Shown piece by piece: positions 33,802-42,829 of a stretch of DNA of 64,000 nucleotides. Below the pieces are notes generated by a model. That model was not told where the DNA came from and made no database searches. It was given only the letters and a program-made list of their open reading frames with translations. The translations under genes were made by a program, and so were the position numbers. This DNA is from Bin75 sp965223955 (GTDB taxonomy: Bacteria; Nitrospirota; Nitrospiria; Nitrospirales; UBA8639), in assembly GCA_965223955.1 (NCBI GenBank), contig OZ245029.1:1054001-1118000 (forward strand), read 5' to 3'. Position 1 is the first letter of the stretch. Each line of letters starts with the position of its first letter.

Positions 33802-34719
33802 ATGATGAAAATGATGCTCCTTCACCCATCCAGGCGTCTTGCCATAGTACTAGGTCTGTGTATACTCGCTTCGGCAGGCGTGGCAAACGCCGAAACAAGT
33901 CGGCAGGGATTCTACGCCGGCATCGAGTTGGGGTTTGCGAATGCCGAGGACGTGGGTTCCGTTCTGTCTGGAGTCAACCATCCTACGGAATGCGACATAT
34001 TGGTTGGGGGTGACCCCAGCGGCCCGGACTGCGCTGCCAACACGCCGCTACCGCTCTCCATCACCTCGTTTGACCTGGGCACAGGGTTCTTGGGCGGCGT
34101 CAGCGTAGGGTATGCGCTGGACAGGTTTCGCGTCGAATTCGAATATCTGAACCGGTCTCACAGTGGCGATTCCTTGCCTTGGAAGCGGCCCCCTGGTGGG
34201 AACCGGGGGCTGGGGAGCAAAAGGGACGAGTGGAGCGAGCTCGACCCGCCCTCGGAACGGATATCGGACTTCAGCGCCCACCAATTTTTCGTGAACGCAT
34301 ACTACGACTTTCTGAACAACTCGCGCTGGACGCCTTATGTGGGCGCGGGCGTCGGTTGGGCCCGCACCAGTCTGGACTACGAGGCCCGCTTTTTGCGTAA
34401 GACAATCGCTCAAGGCTACCCGGCTGGTAAACCACCGGCTGCCGCCGGTACGCTAAGCCTTCTGAATACCGAGTTCACCGACACGCTCTTCGGCTTCCAA
34501 TTCCTGGGTGGCCTCGATTACGCGCTGACGGAAAAGGTATCTATCGGCATGAAAGCACGCTGGGCTTCTTTCCAGGATCTTGAAGGCGACACCGTGTGGA
34601 ACCTCATCAGAAGTCACAGACCGGTCCGGGCTGACGGTGAAACTCCATTCGACAGCAGGCTGACGTTCAGCGACATCCAATACTGGGCGCTCAGCTTCGG
34701 GCTGAAGTACTCCTTTTGA
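33802..34719 (+). CDS. Outer-membrane beta-barrel protein
   Basis: 305 residues from ATG 33802, which has AGAGG six bases away; the frame extends 17 codons further without a site. The signal peptide is LAIVLGLCILASAGVANA. The mature part alternates amphipathic beta segments and ends with the classic C-terminal aromatic signal (WALSFGLKYSF), typical of BamA-inserted porin-like or OmpW/P44-type barrels. Repeated YVGAGVGWART, FLGGLDYALTEKVSIGMKARW are strand and turn motifs. Role unknown; possibly adhesion or small-molecule passage. Confidence 0.8.
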   Translation: MMKMMLLHPSRRLAIVLGLCILASAGVANAETSRQGFYAGIELGFANAEDVGSVLSGVNHPTECDILVGGDPSGPDCAANTPLPLSITSFDLGTGFLGGVSVGYALDRFRVEFEYLNRSHSGDSLPWKRPPGGNRGLGSKRDEWSELDPPSERISDFSAHQFFVNAYYDFLNNSRWTPYVGAGVGWARTSLDYEARFLRKTIAQGYPAGKPPAAAGTLSLLNTEFTDTLFGFQFLGGLDYALTEKVSIGMKARWASFQDLEGDTVWNLIRSHRPVRADGETPFDSRLTFSDIQYWALSFGLKYSF

Positions 34720-34811
34720 CCCTGACGCGTGGCTGCGCTTGTCACTGTATCGGATATGCCGAATGGGGGGCCTTGACACCTCCGAACATTTTTCCTAGGT
34801 TTCGTCGGGAG

Positions 34812-35192
34812 ATGTTGTCGACGATCAAACTCTTCGCTTCCTCACTGTGTATTCTCCTGACCCTGACGGTTCTGCTGGTCCCGGTTCAAAGTTTTGGTTA
34901 CCAAAACGAGGTGGACTGGATGTGGAACGACACGAAACCTACGTCCAAAGGGCGGTGCAAAACGTTTGTGGTCAAAGCCGGGCCTCCGAAAATTGTGCGA
35001 GGGACCGTCTCGGGTCGCACGTGCCTGACCAACGCCATTCAAGCCTATCGAAAGGGCGATCATGAAAAAGCATTCGGATGGATCCTGGCGGGTCAATGCC
35101 ATAATCGGGAGGCCCGGGACACGTTGATCAAAAATGCTCCGCACGTGCTGCAGTATCTGCTCGAACAGTACGGACCACACGTGTCCGAGTAA
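34812..35192 (+). CDS. Small exported protein of unknown function
   Basis: 126 residues from ATG 34812. A hydrophobic N-terminal segment (LFASSLCILLTLTVLLVPVQSFG) is a signal peptide or anchor. The mature part has four cysteines (GRCKTF, GRTCLTN, GQCHNRE) that could form disulfides in the periplasm, and two short helices ending HVLQYLLEQYGPHVSE. It begins 92 bases after the barrel protein gene and may be co-expressed with it. No family recognised. Confidence 0.6.
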   Translation: MLSTIKLFASSLCILLTLTVLLVPVQSFGYQNEVDWMWNDTKPTSKGRCKTFVVKAGPPKIVRGTVSGRTCLTNAIQAYRKGDHEKAFGWILAGQCHNREARDTLIKNAPHVLQYLLEQYGPHVSE

Positions 35193-35284
35193 CGTGAAAT
35201 TCTCCCCTTTCCAGCTTTGCCCAACGAGAAGCGCTGCCGTGCACAAAACCATCATGCGGAAAAAAGAATCCGGGAGAGGCGACG

Positions 35285-35374
35285 ATGGATGACCAATATT
35301 TTTATGGCGCACTACTGCTGATCGTCGGGGTGATCGGCTTGTTGGTGTTGTTCAAAGGAAAGAAGCCATATTAA
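35285..35374 (+). CDS. 29-residue membrane protein
   Basis: A short gene with GGGAGAGG directly before ATG. Translation MDDQYFYGALLLIVGVIGLL continues to a KGKKPY end: one hydrophobic helix of about 16 residues with a basic C-terminus. Such mini-proteins are usually subunits of membrane complexes (compare CydX, CcoQ or KdpF in length only). Its neighbours, the exported protein and the following MITE, give no partner. Existence is supported by the ribosome site and composition. Confidence 0.5.
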   Translation: MDDQYFYGALLLIVGVIGLLVLFKGKKPY

Positions 35375-35518
35375 GGAACCCCTGATTTATCGCACTATCG
35401 GGCGCATGGCGGCGTTGTGTCCTCGCTCAACCCTCGCCTATCTCCATGATAAGCCTCGGGTCTCGCTGCGGGACGCCTTGCCCTGCATCCCGCTATCACA
35501 ATAAATTAGAGATTCCTT
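35373..35518. mobile_element. MITE-like 146-bp element
   Basis: Terminal inverted repeats at 35373-35390 and 35501-35518 share AAGGAA and ATTTAT in complementary order with six diverged bases between. The interior has no open frame longer than 30 codons. It starts on the stop codon of the mini-protein gene, which could mean that insertion defined or shortened that gene's end. Family of the mobilising transposase unknown. Confidence 0.45.
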
Positions 35519-35585
35519 GAGTGCGTTAGGGCCTTGACTTGAATCGTCCTGACAACACAGTAACGGCAGATAAGGATTTGTGAGC

Positions 35586-37268
35586 ATGTCCAACCCTCAT
35601 CCGGCTTCCCAAGACTTTATTCGCGCGATCGTGGCGCAGGACCGGGAGACACGAAAATTCGACGGCGTTGTGCATACGCGGTTCCCTCCGGAACCCAACG
35701 GCTATCTCCATATCGGCCACGCCAAATCCATTTGTTTGAATTTCGGCATTGCCCGGGAATTTGCCGGGGGGCTGTGCAATTTGCGGTTCGACGACACCAA
35801 CCCCGCCAAGGAAGACGTGGAATACGTCGAGTCCATTCAGGAGGACGTGCGTTGGCTGGGCTTCGACTGGCAGGACCGGTGTTTTTTTGCCTCGGATTAT
35901 TTCGAGCGGTTGTACGAGTATGCGGTGTTGTTGATCAGGAAAGGCAAAGCCTACGTGGACAGTCTGACGGCGGATGACATCCGTCGCTACAGGGGGACCT
36001 TGACGGAACCGGGCAAGGAGAGCCCGTATCGAACGCGACCGGTTGAGGAGAACCTGCGCCTGTTCTCGCAGATGCGTGCCGGCGACTGCGAAGAAGGGAC
36101 GCACGTGCTTCGGGCGAAAATCGACATGGCCTCGCCCAATATCAATATGCGCGATCCCACGCTCTACCGGATCCGGCGGGTCTCTCATCACCGGACGGGC
36201 ACCGATTGGAACATCTATCCCACGTATGATTTCGCGCATCCGTTGTCCGACTCCCTCGAAGGGATTACGCATTCCCTCTGCACCCTGGAGTTTGAAGATC
36301 ATCGGCCTTTGTATGATTGGGTGCTCGGCGAATGTGAAGTGGCCTGCCATTCCCAACAGATTGAATTCGCGCGCTTGAACCTGACGCACACGGTGCTGAG
36401 CAAACGGAAACTGTTGGGGCTCGTCGAAGAGGGGCACGTGTCGGGATGGGATGATCCGCGCCTCCCCACGTTGATGGGCTTGCGACGCCGCGGGTATCCC
36501 CCCGAAGCGATTCGGCGTTTTTGCGAACATATCGGGGTGGCGAAACGCGACAGCGTGGTCGAGGTGAACCTGTTGGAGCATTTCGTCAGGGAGAACCTGA
36601 ATGCGAGTGCGCAACGGGTTATGGCGGTGCTCCGGCCGCTGCGCGTCGTCATTACCAATTACCCGGAAGACCAGGTGGAAGAGTTACAGGCGGTGAACAA
36701 TCCTGAAGATCCCGCGATGGGGAGTCGAGCGGTCCCGTTTTCTCGTGTCCTCTATATCGAGCGGGAAGATTTTCGTGAAGACCCTCCGAAAAAATACTTC
36801 CGTCTCGCGCCCGGCCAGGAGGTGCGTTTGCGCTATGCCTATATCATTCAATGCGTGGACGTGATCAAGGATGAGCAGACGGGCGAGATCGTCGAAGTCC
36901 GGTGTACGTATGATCCGGAGACGAAAAGCGGGTCGGGGCAGCCTGCCCGAAAAGTGAAGGGCACCATTCATTGGGTGTCCGTGGCGCATGCGCTCGAGGC
37001 CGAAGTGCGATTGTTCGATCATTTGTTTTCCGTTCCTGACCCGGAGAAGGACGGCCGGGACTACCGGACCGTGCTCAATCCCGACTCGGTGGAGCGGTTA
37101 CGGGGCTGCCGTGTCGAACCGGCATTGCAGACAGCCGCCGCCGGCCAACGGTTTCAGTTCGAACGGCAGGGCTATTTTTGCGTCGATTCCGATTCGACCG
37201 GCCAACAACTCGTGTTCAACCGCACCGTCGCCCTCCGCGATTCCTGGTCGAAACTCGAAAAGAAATAG
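35586..37268 (+). CDS. glnS: Glutaminyl-tRNA synthetase
   Basis: 560 residues from ATG 35586; AAGGA lies nine bases upstream, which favours it over the GTG two codons earlier. Class I signature motifs are the HIGH-type PPEPNGYLHIGHAKSI and the KMSKS-type THTVLSKRKLLGLV. The Gln-specific N-terminal catalytic part is followed by the two beta-barrel anticodon domains (VNLLEHFVRENLN... to the end). A direct GlnS removes the need for the GatCAB amidotransferase for Gln, as is typical in many proteobacteria and some other phyla. Confidence 0.95.
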   Translation: MSNPHPASQDFIRAIVAQDRETRKFDGVVHTRFPPEPNGYLHIGHAKSICLNFGIAREFAGGLCNLRFDDTNPAKEDVEYVESIQEDVRWLGFDWQDRCFFASDYFERLYEYAVLLIRKGKAYVDSLTADDIRRYRGTLTEPGKESPYRTRPVEENLRLFSQMRAGDCEEGTHVLRAKIDMASPNINMRDPTLYRIRRVSHHRTGTDWNIYPTYDFAHPLSDSLEGITHSLCTLEFEDHRPLYDWVLGECEVACHSQQIEFARLNLTHTVLSKRKLLGLVEEGHVSGWDDPRLPTLMGLRRRGYPPEAIRRFCEHIGVAKRDSVVEVNLLEHFVRENLNASAQRVMAVLRPLRVVITNYPEDQVEELQAVNNPEDPAMGSRAVPFSRVLYIEREDFREDPPKKYFRLAPGQEVRLRYAYIIQCVDVIKDEQTGEIVEVRCTYDPETKSGSGQPARKVKGTIHWVSVAHALEAEVRLFDHLFSVPDPEKDGRDYRTVLNPDSVERLRGCRVEPALQTAAAGQRFQFERQGYFCVDSDSTGQQLVFNRTVALRDSWSKLEKK

Positions 37269-37494
37269 TTTCCTCCCAAAAGGGTGACAATCCGTACCCT
37301 TGCGAACGAAGGGAAAAAACCCTGGATCCCCGATTTCTCCTTCTGTCATCCTTGCGCACGCGAGGATCCAGTGTCGTTATCCTCGTAAAGAAAAGGAAAA
37401 GAAAAAACCCTGGATCCTCGATTAAAAATGTCGAGGATGACAGCAGGGGGATGGCTCTGGAAGAGACCAAGGCCCGCTCACTTCGGGGTTACTT
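37269..37494. repeat. Intergenic repeats between glnS and metF
   Basis: Contains 'TGTCATCC...GAGGATCCAG' (37345-37372) and an inverted copy CTGGATCCTCG...CGAGGATGACA (37410-37442). No gene seen. Confidence 0.65.
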
Positions 37495-38382
37495 CTATTG
37501 CACAAGCTGGTCGAAACGCTGGATGCCCAGCGTTTCATAGATGTGTAAAGAGGCTTTGGATTTGTTCAGGGTGTAGAGATGCACCCCGAGCGCCTTGTTG
37601 TCCAACAGGTCCAGGACTTGCTCCGTTGCCCAATGGGTTCCGATTTTTGCGGCTTGCGCATCATCCTGCACGCTCGCCAAGGCGCGAAGCAGTTTTCCCG
37701 GAAAGCGCGCGCCCAAGGCGAGTTCCGCCATCCGCTTCATCCCCTTGAGTGAGGTAATGGGCATGATGCCCGCGATGATGGGAACGTGAATCCCGGCCAG
37801 TTGGCACCGCTCGCAGAAATCATAGAAATCGCGGTTGTCGAAAAAGAGTTGCGTGCAGATGTAATCGGCACCGGCGTCGACTTTGGCTTTGAGATACTCG
37901 ATCTCCTGGAGTCGATTGGGTGTATCGGGATGGCCTTCGGTGAACCCGGCTACCCCGATTCCCATGTGGGGAAAATGTTTTTTGATAAAGGCGACCAATT
38001 CCACGGCGTAGCGAAAGCTCTGCTCGGACGGGTGCTCCAGCTCCTGGTTGGGCGGGTCGCCTCGCAGGGCCATGATGTTTTGGACGCCGTGTTCATCGTA
38101 TCGTTGGAGAATCCGGAAGATTTCCTTCCGGCTCGACCCCACGCAGGTGAGATGCGAAACAATCGTTAAATTCGTCTCATGGTGCAACTTGACGACCAGG
38201 TCATGGGTCAATTCACGCGTTGATCCGCCCGCACCATAGGTGACGCTGACGTAGGCGGGTTTCAGGGGAATCAACGTTTCAATGGTATGAAACAACGCCT
38301 CGGAGGCAGCCTCGCTTTTGGGGGGAAAAAACTCGAAACTGATCGCCGGCTGGTTTTGCCGAAACACTTCTGCTATATGCAT
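37495..38382 (-). CDS. metF: 5,10-methylenetetrahydrofolate reductase
   Basis: 295 residues, the single-domain bacterial MetF TIM-barrel. Motifs: AISFEFFPPKSEAA (Glu of the catalytic site), AYVSVTYGAGGSTRE, HLTCVGSSRKEI and FDNRDFYDFCERCQ, with flavin-binding ALRGDPP. It supplies 5-methyl-THF for methionine synthesis and so feeds MetK (54055). Convergent with glnS across a repeat-filled gap. Confidence 0.95.
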   Translation of the reverse strand: MHIAEVFRQNQPAISFEFFPPKSEAASEALFHTIETLIPLKPAYVSVTYGAGGSTRELTHDLVVKLHHETNLTIVSHLTCVGSSRKEIFRILQRYDEHGVQNIMALRGDPPNQELEHPSEQSFRYAVELVAFIKKHFPHMGIGVAGFTEGHPDTPNRLQEIEYLKAKVDAGADYICTQLFFDNRDFYDFCERCQLAGIHVPIIAGIMPITSLKGMKRMAELALGARFPGKLLRALASVQDDAQAAKIGTHWATEQVLDLLDNKALGVHLYTLNKSKASLHIYETLGIQRFDQLVQ

Positions 38383-38658
38383 GCGGGACTCGTAGTGTGA
38401 AATGATACGTTCGATTGTCGTCTAACAGTACAAGACCGGAGGAGATGAGGCAATACTGTAATGGATGTGATCGTCGCGCAGGGAACAACGATCGTTGTTT
38501 CCTGCTGGCGTCAATATTCACTCATTCGTTGACAGAATCAGGGGCTGCCCCCATCATATCTTCCGCCCCCTCACCCCAGCCCTCTCCCACCAGGGGAGAG
38601 GGTGTTGTAGGTTTGTCGTCGTAGGGGCAACCCCCCGTGGTTGCCCTTGGGAATGACC
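38383..38658. repeat. metF / macro-fusion intergenic repeats
   Basis: 38560-38605 is a 'ccccagccctctcccaccaggggagaggg' unit. 38605-38650 holds a gtaggggcaacccccCGTGGTTGCCC palindrome that runs into the possible early starts of the next gene. Nothing else visible. Confidence 0.6.
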
Positions 38659-40002
38659 ATGCTGGAAATCACTTGTCTTCAAGGCAGCCTCCTCGACGTT
38701 AAGGCGCAGGCTATCGTCAATGCGGCGAACAGTCATGGTCTCATGGGCGGGGGTGTGGCCGGAATCATCCGGCGCGCCGCGGGGTCACACGTGGAAGATG
38801 AGGCGCGGCGACAGGCGCCGATACCCGTAGGCCACGCCGTGCTGACGTCGGGCGGGCGCACATGCTTCGACGGGATCATTCACGCGCCGACCATGCCCGA
38901 ACCGGCCATGCGCATTCCCGTCCAAAACGTGAGATTGGCCACACGAGCCGCCCTCCGGCTGGCCGATGAACAAGGCTTTGTCTCCCTCGCCATTCCCGGA
39001 ATGGGGACGGGAGTCGGCGGGGTCGCTCCCGGGGAAGCCGCGAAAGGGATGGTTGAAGAGATTCGCCAATTCCATTCCCAATCCCTGCAATCGGTCATTT
39101 TGGTCGATATTGATCCCGTGATGGTGCGGGCCTGGCAGGCTGCGTTGTCGTACCCCGTGGCACTCGAAGACGAATTTTGCGACATCGTGAAAAAAGCCCG
39201 GAGGGGGAGGGGACACTCGATCGCCGGCGTGGCGGAAACCGCCCATCTTCGGAAAGACGAGTGGGAACATCTGGAACAGGGTGCCCGAGCCCCATCGGAA
39301 CACGAAGCCCATGCCATGGCCCGGGTTCTTGCCCTCAAAGGCGAGGCGCTTGCCGCGGTTTCCGTAAAGGGATGGGTGCCGCAGCCTTCTCCGGAGTGGG
39401 TCTCTTCTCTCGTGGTGACGGTTCTTGGCGACATCGGGGGCTACGAGGTCAAGGGGTACGTCCTGGTCGATCCTGAAACCAAACGGGCCGTGTTTATCGA
39501 TACGGCGTACAATGCGGGGGCCATGTTGGCGGTGCTCGAAGAGCAACACGCGACGTTGGTCGGCGTGTGCCTGACGCATGGGCATATGGATCATGCCGGT
39601 GGCTTGGATCGGATTTTGTCCGAACGGCCCGTTCCGGTGTATCTTGGAGAGGGAGATTTCCCGCTGTTGCCCTGGAAGCCTCCGCAAGAGTCGGTTGTCG
39701 TTCCCAAGGATGCCCAGGTCCTTGCCCTGGGGGACCTGCAGGTCGAGTGTCTCGCCACGCCCGGCCATACCCCCGGCGGATTTTGCTATAAGGTTCAATC
39801 CCGTGGCCAGGCGCTCTGTTTTGTCGGCGATACGCTGTTCGCCGGGTCCGTGGGTGGTTCCAATCCGCTTTCGTTGTATGCGGAACATTTAGCTTCGGTG
39901 CGCCGGCGCGTGTTGCAGTTGGATCCGGACACGGTGTTACTTCCCGGGCACGGACCTCCGACGACGGTCAAAGAAGAACGAGTCACGAATCCCTTTGGAT
40001 AA
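38659..40002 (+). CDS. Three-domain fusion: macro domain - XRE helix-turn-helix - metallo-beta-lactamase
   Basis: 447 residues from the ATG 38659. Residues 1-165 form a macro (ADP-ribose-binding) domain with AIVNAANSHGLMGGGVAGII and AIPGMGTGVGGVAPGEAA. Residues about 170-235 look like an XRE helix-turn-helix (IVKKARRGRGHSIAGVAETA, LRKDEWEHLEQGARAPSEHE). Residues about 250-447 form a glyoxalase II-like metallo-beta-lactamase fold with the metal motif LTHGHMDHAG and later CLATPGHTPGGF, CFVGDTLFAG and LLPGHGP. A role in ADP-ribose or related thioester/ester hydrolysis with a built-in DNA or protein recognition module is inferred. The three-domain combination is unusual. Confidence 0.85.
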   Translation: MLEITCLQGSLLDVKAQAIVNAANSHGLMGGGVAGIIRRAAGSHVEDEARRQAPIPVGHAVLTSGGRTCFDGIIHAPTMPEPAMRIPVQNVRLATRAALRLADEQGFVSLAIPGMGTGVGGVAPGEAAKGMVEEIRQFHSQSLQSVILVDIDPVMVRAWQAALSYPVALEDEFCDIVKKARRGRGHSIAGVAETAHLRKDEWEHLEQGARAPSEHEAHAMARVLALKGEALAAVSVKGWVPQPSPEWVSSLVVTVLGDIGGYEVKGYVLVDPETKRAVFIDTAYNAGAMLAVLEEQHATLVGVCLTHGHMDHAGGLDRILSERPVPVYLGEGDFPLLPWKPPQESVVVPKDAQVLALGDLQVECLATPGHTPGGFCYKVQSRGQALCFVGDTLFAGSVGGSNPLSLYAEHLASVRRRVLQLDPDTVLLPGHGPPTTVKEERVTNPFG

Positions 40003-40040
40003 TTCCACCATGATGTGCCGCCCCTGAGTCGTCATCGTTT

Positions 40041-41027
40041 ATGGATCAACAACAATTTCCGCCCGAACAGAACAAGAGGTTTCCCGGTGACCCGTCGAAA
40101 GATGACAGGCCTCAGGGTCCCGATGAATGGTCGCCGGATTGGGAACAGTCCGAGCCCGCACCGGAAAGCGCGGTGTCGGCCCTCTACCTCCCGCTCGGCT
40201 TGTTGGTGGTGACCGTCTTCACCACGCTGTGGGCGGGAGCATATCAAGTCAATACCGAGCCCGTGTCGGGCGCATGGGATTTGCTGGTGCGGTATCCCGG
40301 CAGCCTGCTGGACGGTTGGCCGTTTGCCGGCACGTTATTGGGTATCCTCGTCACCCACGAATTCGGGCATTTTTATTTGTCGCGTGTTCATCGGGTCCCG
40401 GCGTCGCTTCCGCTGTTCATTCCGGGTCCTCCTCAATTTATCGGGACGTTCGGCGCCGTCATTCGCATGCGTTCACCCATTATGAATCGTCGTGCCTTGT
40501 TCGACATCGGCGTCGCCGGCCCGATAGCGGGATTTATCGTGGCCGTGCCGGCCCTGATCATCGGGCTGTCCTATTCAAGAGTCGAACCCACGATAGGCCT
40601 CTATGGTTTGCAATTGGGGGAGCCGCTGTTGTTGCAATTTTTCGCGTGGCTCATGTTCGGACCGCTCCCCGACACCTATGACATCGTGTTGCATCCCATG
40701 GCCTTTGCGGCGTGGTTCGGCTTCTTCATTACCGCGTTGAATTTGATTCCGATCGGGCAACTCGACGGCGGGCACGTGGCCTATGCGCTGTTCGGGCGCC
40801 GTCAACGGACCCTGGCGCTCACGACGATTCCCATCCTGCTGGTGTTGGGGCTCTGGGGATGGCCGGGATGGATTTTGTGGGCGTTTCTGGCCGGCCTGGT
40901 CGGGATCAGCCACCCGCCGGTGATCGATCCGGGAACGGAATTGGGTTGCGGTCGCCTATGGGTGGGATGGGGCGCCCTTGCCATTTTTCTCGTCAGCTTT
41001 TCCCCTGTCCCCTTTTATTTCGGCTGA
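40041..41027 (+). CDS. Site-2-type membrane metalloprotease (M50 family)
   Basis: 328 residues. Hydrophilic Pro/Asp-rich N-terminus, then helices. Zinc-site HEFGH (106-110) and the second motif NLIPIGQLDGGHVAYALFG are visible, with SLPLFIPGPPQFIGTFGAVIRM between. Six or more membrane segments. This is the plant EGY/bacterial group of intramembrane zinc proteases that cleave membrane-bound regulators. It starts 38 bases after the macro-fusion gene, so co-transcription is possible. Confidence 0.85.
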   Translation: MDQQQFPPEQNKRFPGDPSKDDRPQGPDEWSPDWEQSEPAPESAVSALYLPLGLLVVTVFTTLWAGAYQVNTEPVSGAWDLLVRYPGSLLDGWPFAGTLLGILVTHEFGHFYLSRVHRVPASLPLFIPGPPQFIGTFGAVIRMRSPIMNRRALFDIGVAGPIAGFIVAVPALIIGLSYSRVEPTIGLYGLQLGEPLLLQFFAWLMFGPLPDTYDIVLHPMAFAAWFGFFITALNLIPIGQLDGGHVAYALFGRRQRTLALTTIPILLVLGLWGWPGWILWAFLAGLVGISHPPVIDPGTELGCGRLWVGWGALAIFLVSFSPVPFYFG

Positions 41028-41260
41028 TGGCTGACACGCAGGCAAGGAATGGGCAGGGGCAGTAGGTCGGATTAGCGCAGCGTAATCCGACGCCTCCTTC
41101 TGTCATCCTCGACGCTTGTCCCCGACATTCTTAATCGGGGATCCAGTCAAGTAAAGGATCCAGGGTTTTTCTTTTGCAGAACTTATTGTCGGGTTACGCC
41201 TTCGGCTAACCCGACCTACAAATACTCAATCATGGTTCACGAACGAAAGAGAGCACCTCG
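41028..41260. repeat. Repeats downstream of the M50 protease
   Basis: 41063-41092 and 41189-41219 are two copies of the GTCGGGTTAGCG/TAACCCGAC family in opposite orientations, and 41100-41146 is a 'TGTCATCCTCGAC...GGGGATCCAG' unit between them. The arrangement could fold into one long hairpin. Confidence 0.7.
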
Positions 41261-42610
41261 ATGAAGCATTTGGAATCCTATATCCGGTCGGTTCGGCCGC
41301 AGTTTGAGGACATGCTCAGACAGGCGGTGGAGATTCCGTCGGTAAGCTCCGATCCCGGACGAAGGAAAGATATGGCCCGGATGGCCACCGTCGCGGCGCA
41401 GTATGGACGGAGTCTTGGCGCACGGGTGCGGATCGTGACGACCAACGGCTATCCCGTAGTATCGGGCGGCTGGCAGGTCGGGAAACAGTATCCCACGTTG
41501 ACGATCTACAATCATCTGGACGTGCAACCCGCCCAGGAACCGGAGTGGAAACAAGACCCGTTCGTTTTTCGCAAACAGGGGGATACCTATCGAGGCAGGG
41601 GTACTACCGATGACAAAGGCCCGGCGCTAGCGGCGCTCCTGGCCGCCAGGTATGCCGTGGAGCAGGGTGTCGCGTTGAATATCCGGTTTCTCTGGGAATT
41701 GGAAGAAGAAATCGGCAGTCCGAATTTCCAGGATGCCTTGGATCAACGGCGCGCCGTCCCGCGCCCTGATTCGGTCCTGGTGTCGGATACCATTTGGGTC
41801 TCGCGCCAACGCCCGGCGATTTCCACGGGGTTGCGCGGGTTATTGGGTGTCCGGCTGACCCTGCGCACGGGAACGACCGACGTGCATTCCGGGTTAACCG
41901 GCGGCGGGGCCAGAAACCCGCTGGCCGAATTATGCGAAGCCGCCCAGTCGTGCGTGGACGCGCGAACCGGCCGCGTGACCATTCCCGGGTTTTACGATGA
42001 GGTGGTGCCTCCCACTGCCGGGGAAATGAAGCAATTTCTCTCCTCGGGTTTTCAGGTGGACCGGTTCAAAAAGGCCTATGGGTTCCGGTCGATTCGGACG
42101 ACGAACCGGTCGGATCTGATTCAACGGATTTGGGCTGCCCCCACCTTCGAGGTGCATGGATTGGTGGGAGGGTATACGGGACCCGGCGTGAAAACGGTGG
42201 TCCCTCCCTACGGTGAATTAAAGGTGAGTATGCGGCTGGTCCCGAACCAGAAGCCCGCGACGATCCTCGCCCGGTTGAAAGCCCATCTCAAGAAACTGAA
42301 CCCCGATATCCGCGTCGAAGCCGACGGGCAACTCGAACCGTTTCGTGGTGTGACGCAGGGACCGTATGCCGACGCGCTCCGACAGGCGGTGCGGACAGCA
42401 TTCGGCAAGAACCCTGCATTGGTCCGGGAGGGAGGATCGATCGGCGCGGTGTCCTTGATGGAGCGGACATGGAAGGTGCCCATTCTCTTTTTCGGATTGA
42501 GTCTGCCCGAGCACGGTTACCATGCCCCAAATGAGAATTTCGATTGGGGCCAGGCGTCTGGCGGAATCCGTACCTTCGTCGACTACTTCACCCGCGTGGC
42601 TGCCTTATAA
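41261..42610 (+). CDS. M20/M25/M40-family dipeptidase
   Basis: 449 residues. Metal ligands in the order of the family: NHLDVQP (His), GRGTTDDKGP (Asp), WELEEEIGS (Glu/Glu), VSDT (Asp) and HAPNENF (His), with the lid domain inserted (about 190-320, SGLTGGGARNPLAEL). Cytosolic di-zinc peptidase that trims dipeptides or N-acyl amino acids; CNDP/PepV-like. Substrate not assigned. Confidence 0.9.
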   Translation: MKHLESYIRSVRPQFEDMLRQAVEIPSVSSDPGRRKDMARMATVAAQYGRSLGARVRIVTTNGYPVVSGGWQVGKQYPTLTIYNHLDVQPAQEPEWKQDPFVFRKQGDTYRGRGTTDDKGPALAALLAARYAVEQGVALNIRFLWELEEEIGSPNFQDALDQRRAVPRPDSVLVSDTIWVSRQRPAISTGLRGLLGVRLTLRTGTTDVHSGLTGGGARNPLAELCEAAQSCVDARTGRVTIPGFYDEVVPPTAGEMKQFLSSGFQVDRFKKAYGFRSIRTTNRSDLIQRIWAAPTFEVHGLVGGYTGPGVKTVVPPYGELKVSMRLVPNQKPATILARLKAHLKKLNPDIRVEADGQLEPFRGVTQGPYADALRQAVRTAFGKNPALVREGGSIGAVSLMERTWKVPILFFGLSLPEHGYHAPNENFDWGQASGGIRTFVDYFTRVAAL

Positions 42611-42829
42611 CCCTCGCCCCTTTCCCTTTTCTTGTCATCCTCGACGCTTGTCCCCGACGTTGGTAATCGGGGATCCAGGCAATCTACGAGGATCCAGGGT
42701 CGTTGCTTTTTGTCTTTGTCTGTCATCCCCGACGCCTGTCCCCGACATTTTTAATCGGGGGGCAGGGTGAAGAGGCGAAACCCTGCAAATAGACTCTTCA
42801 CCCTTTACTGCGGGCTGCGAGCTGTCCGG
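42611..42829. repeat. 'TGTCATCC...GGATCCAG' repeats
   Basis: Units at 42634-42680 and 42719-42760 with CCCCGAC/TCGGGG-type stems. No gene. Confidence 0.7.
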
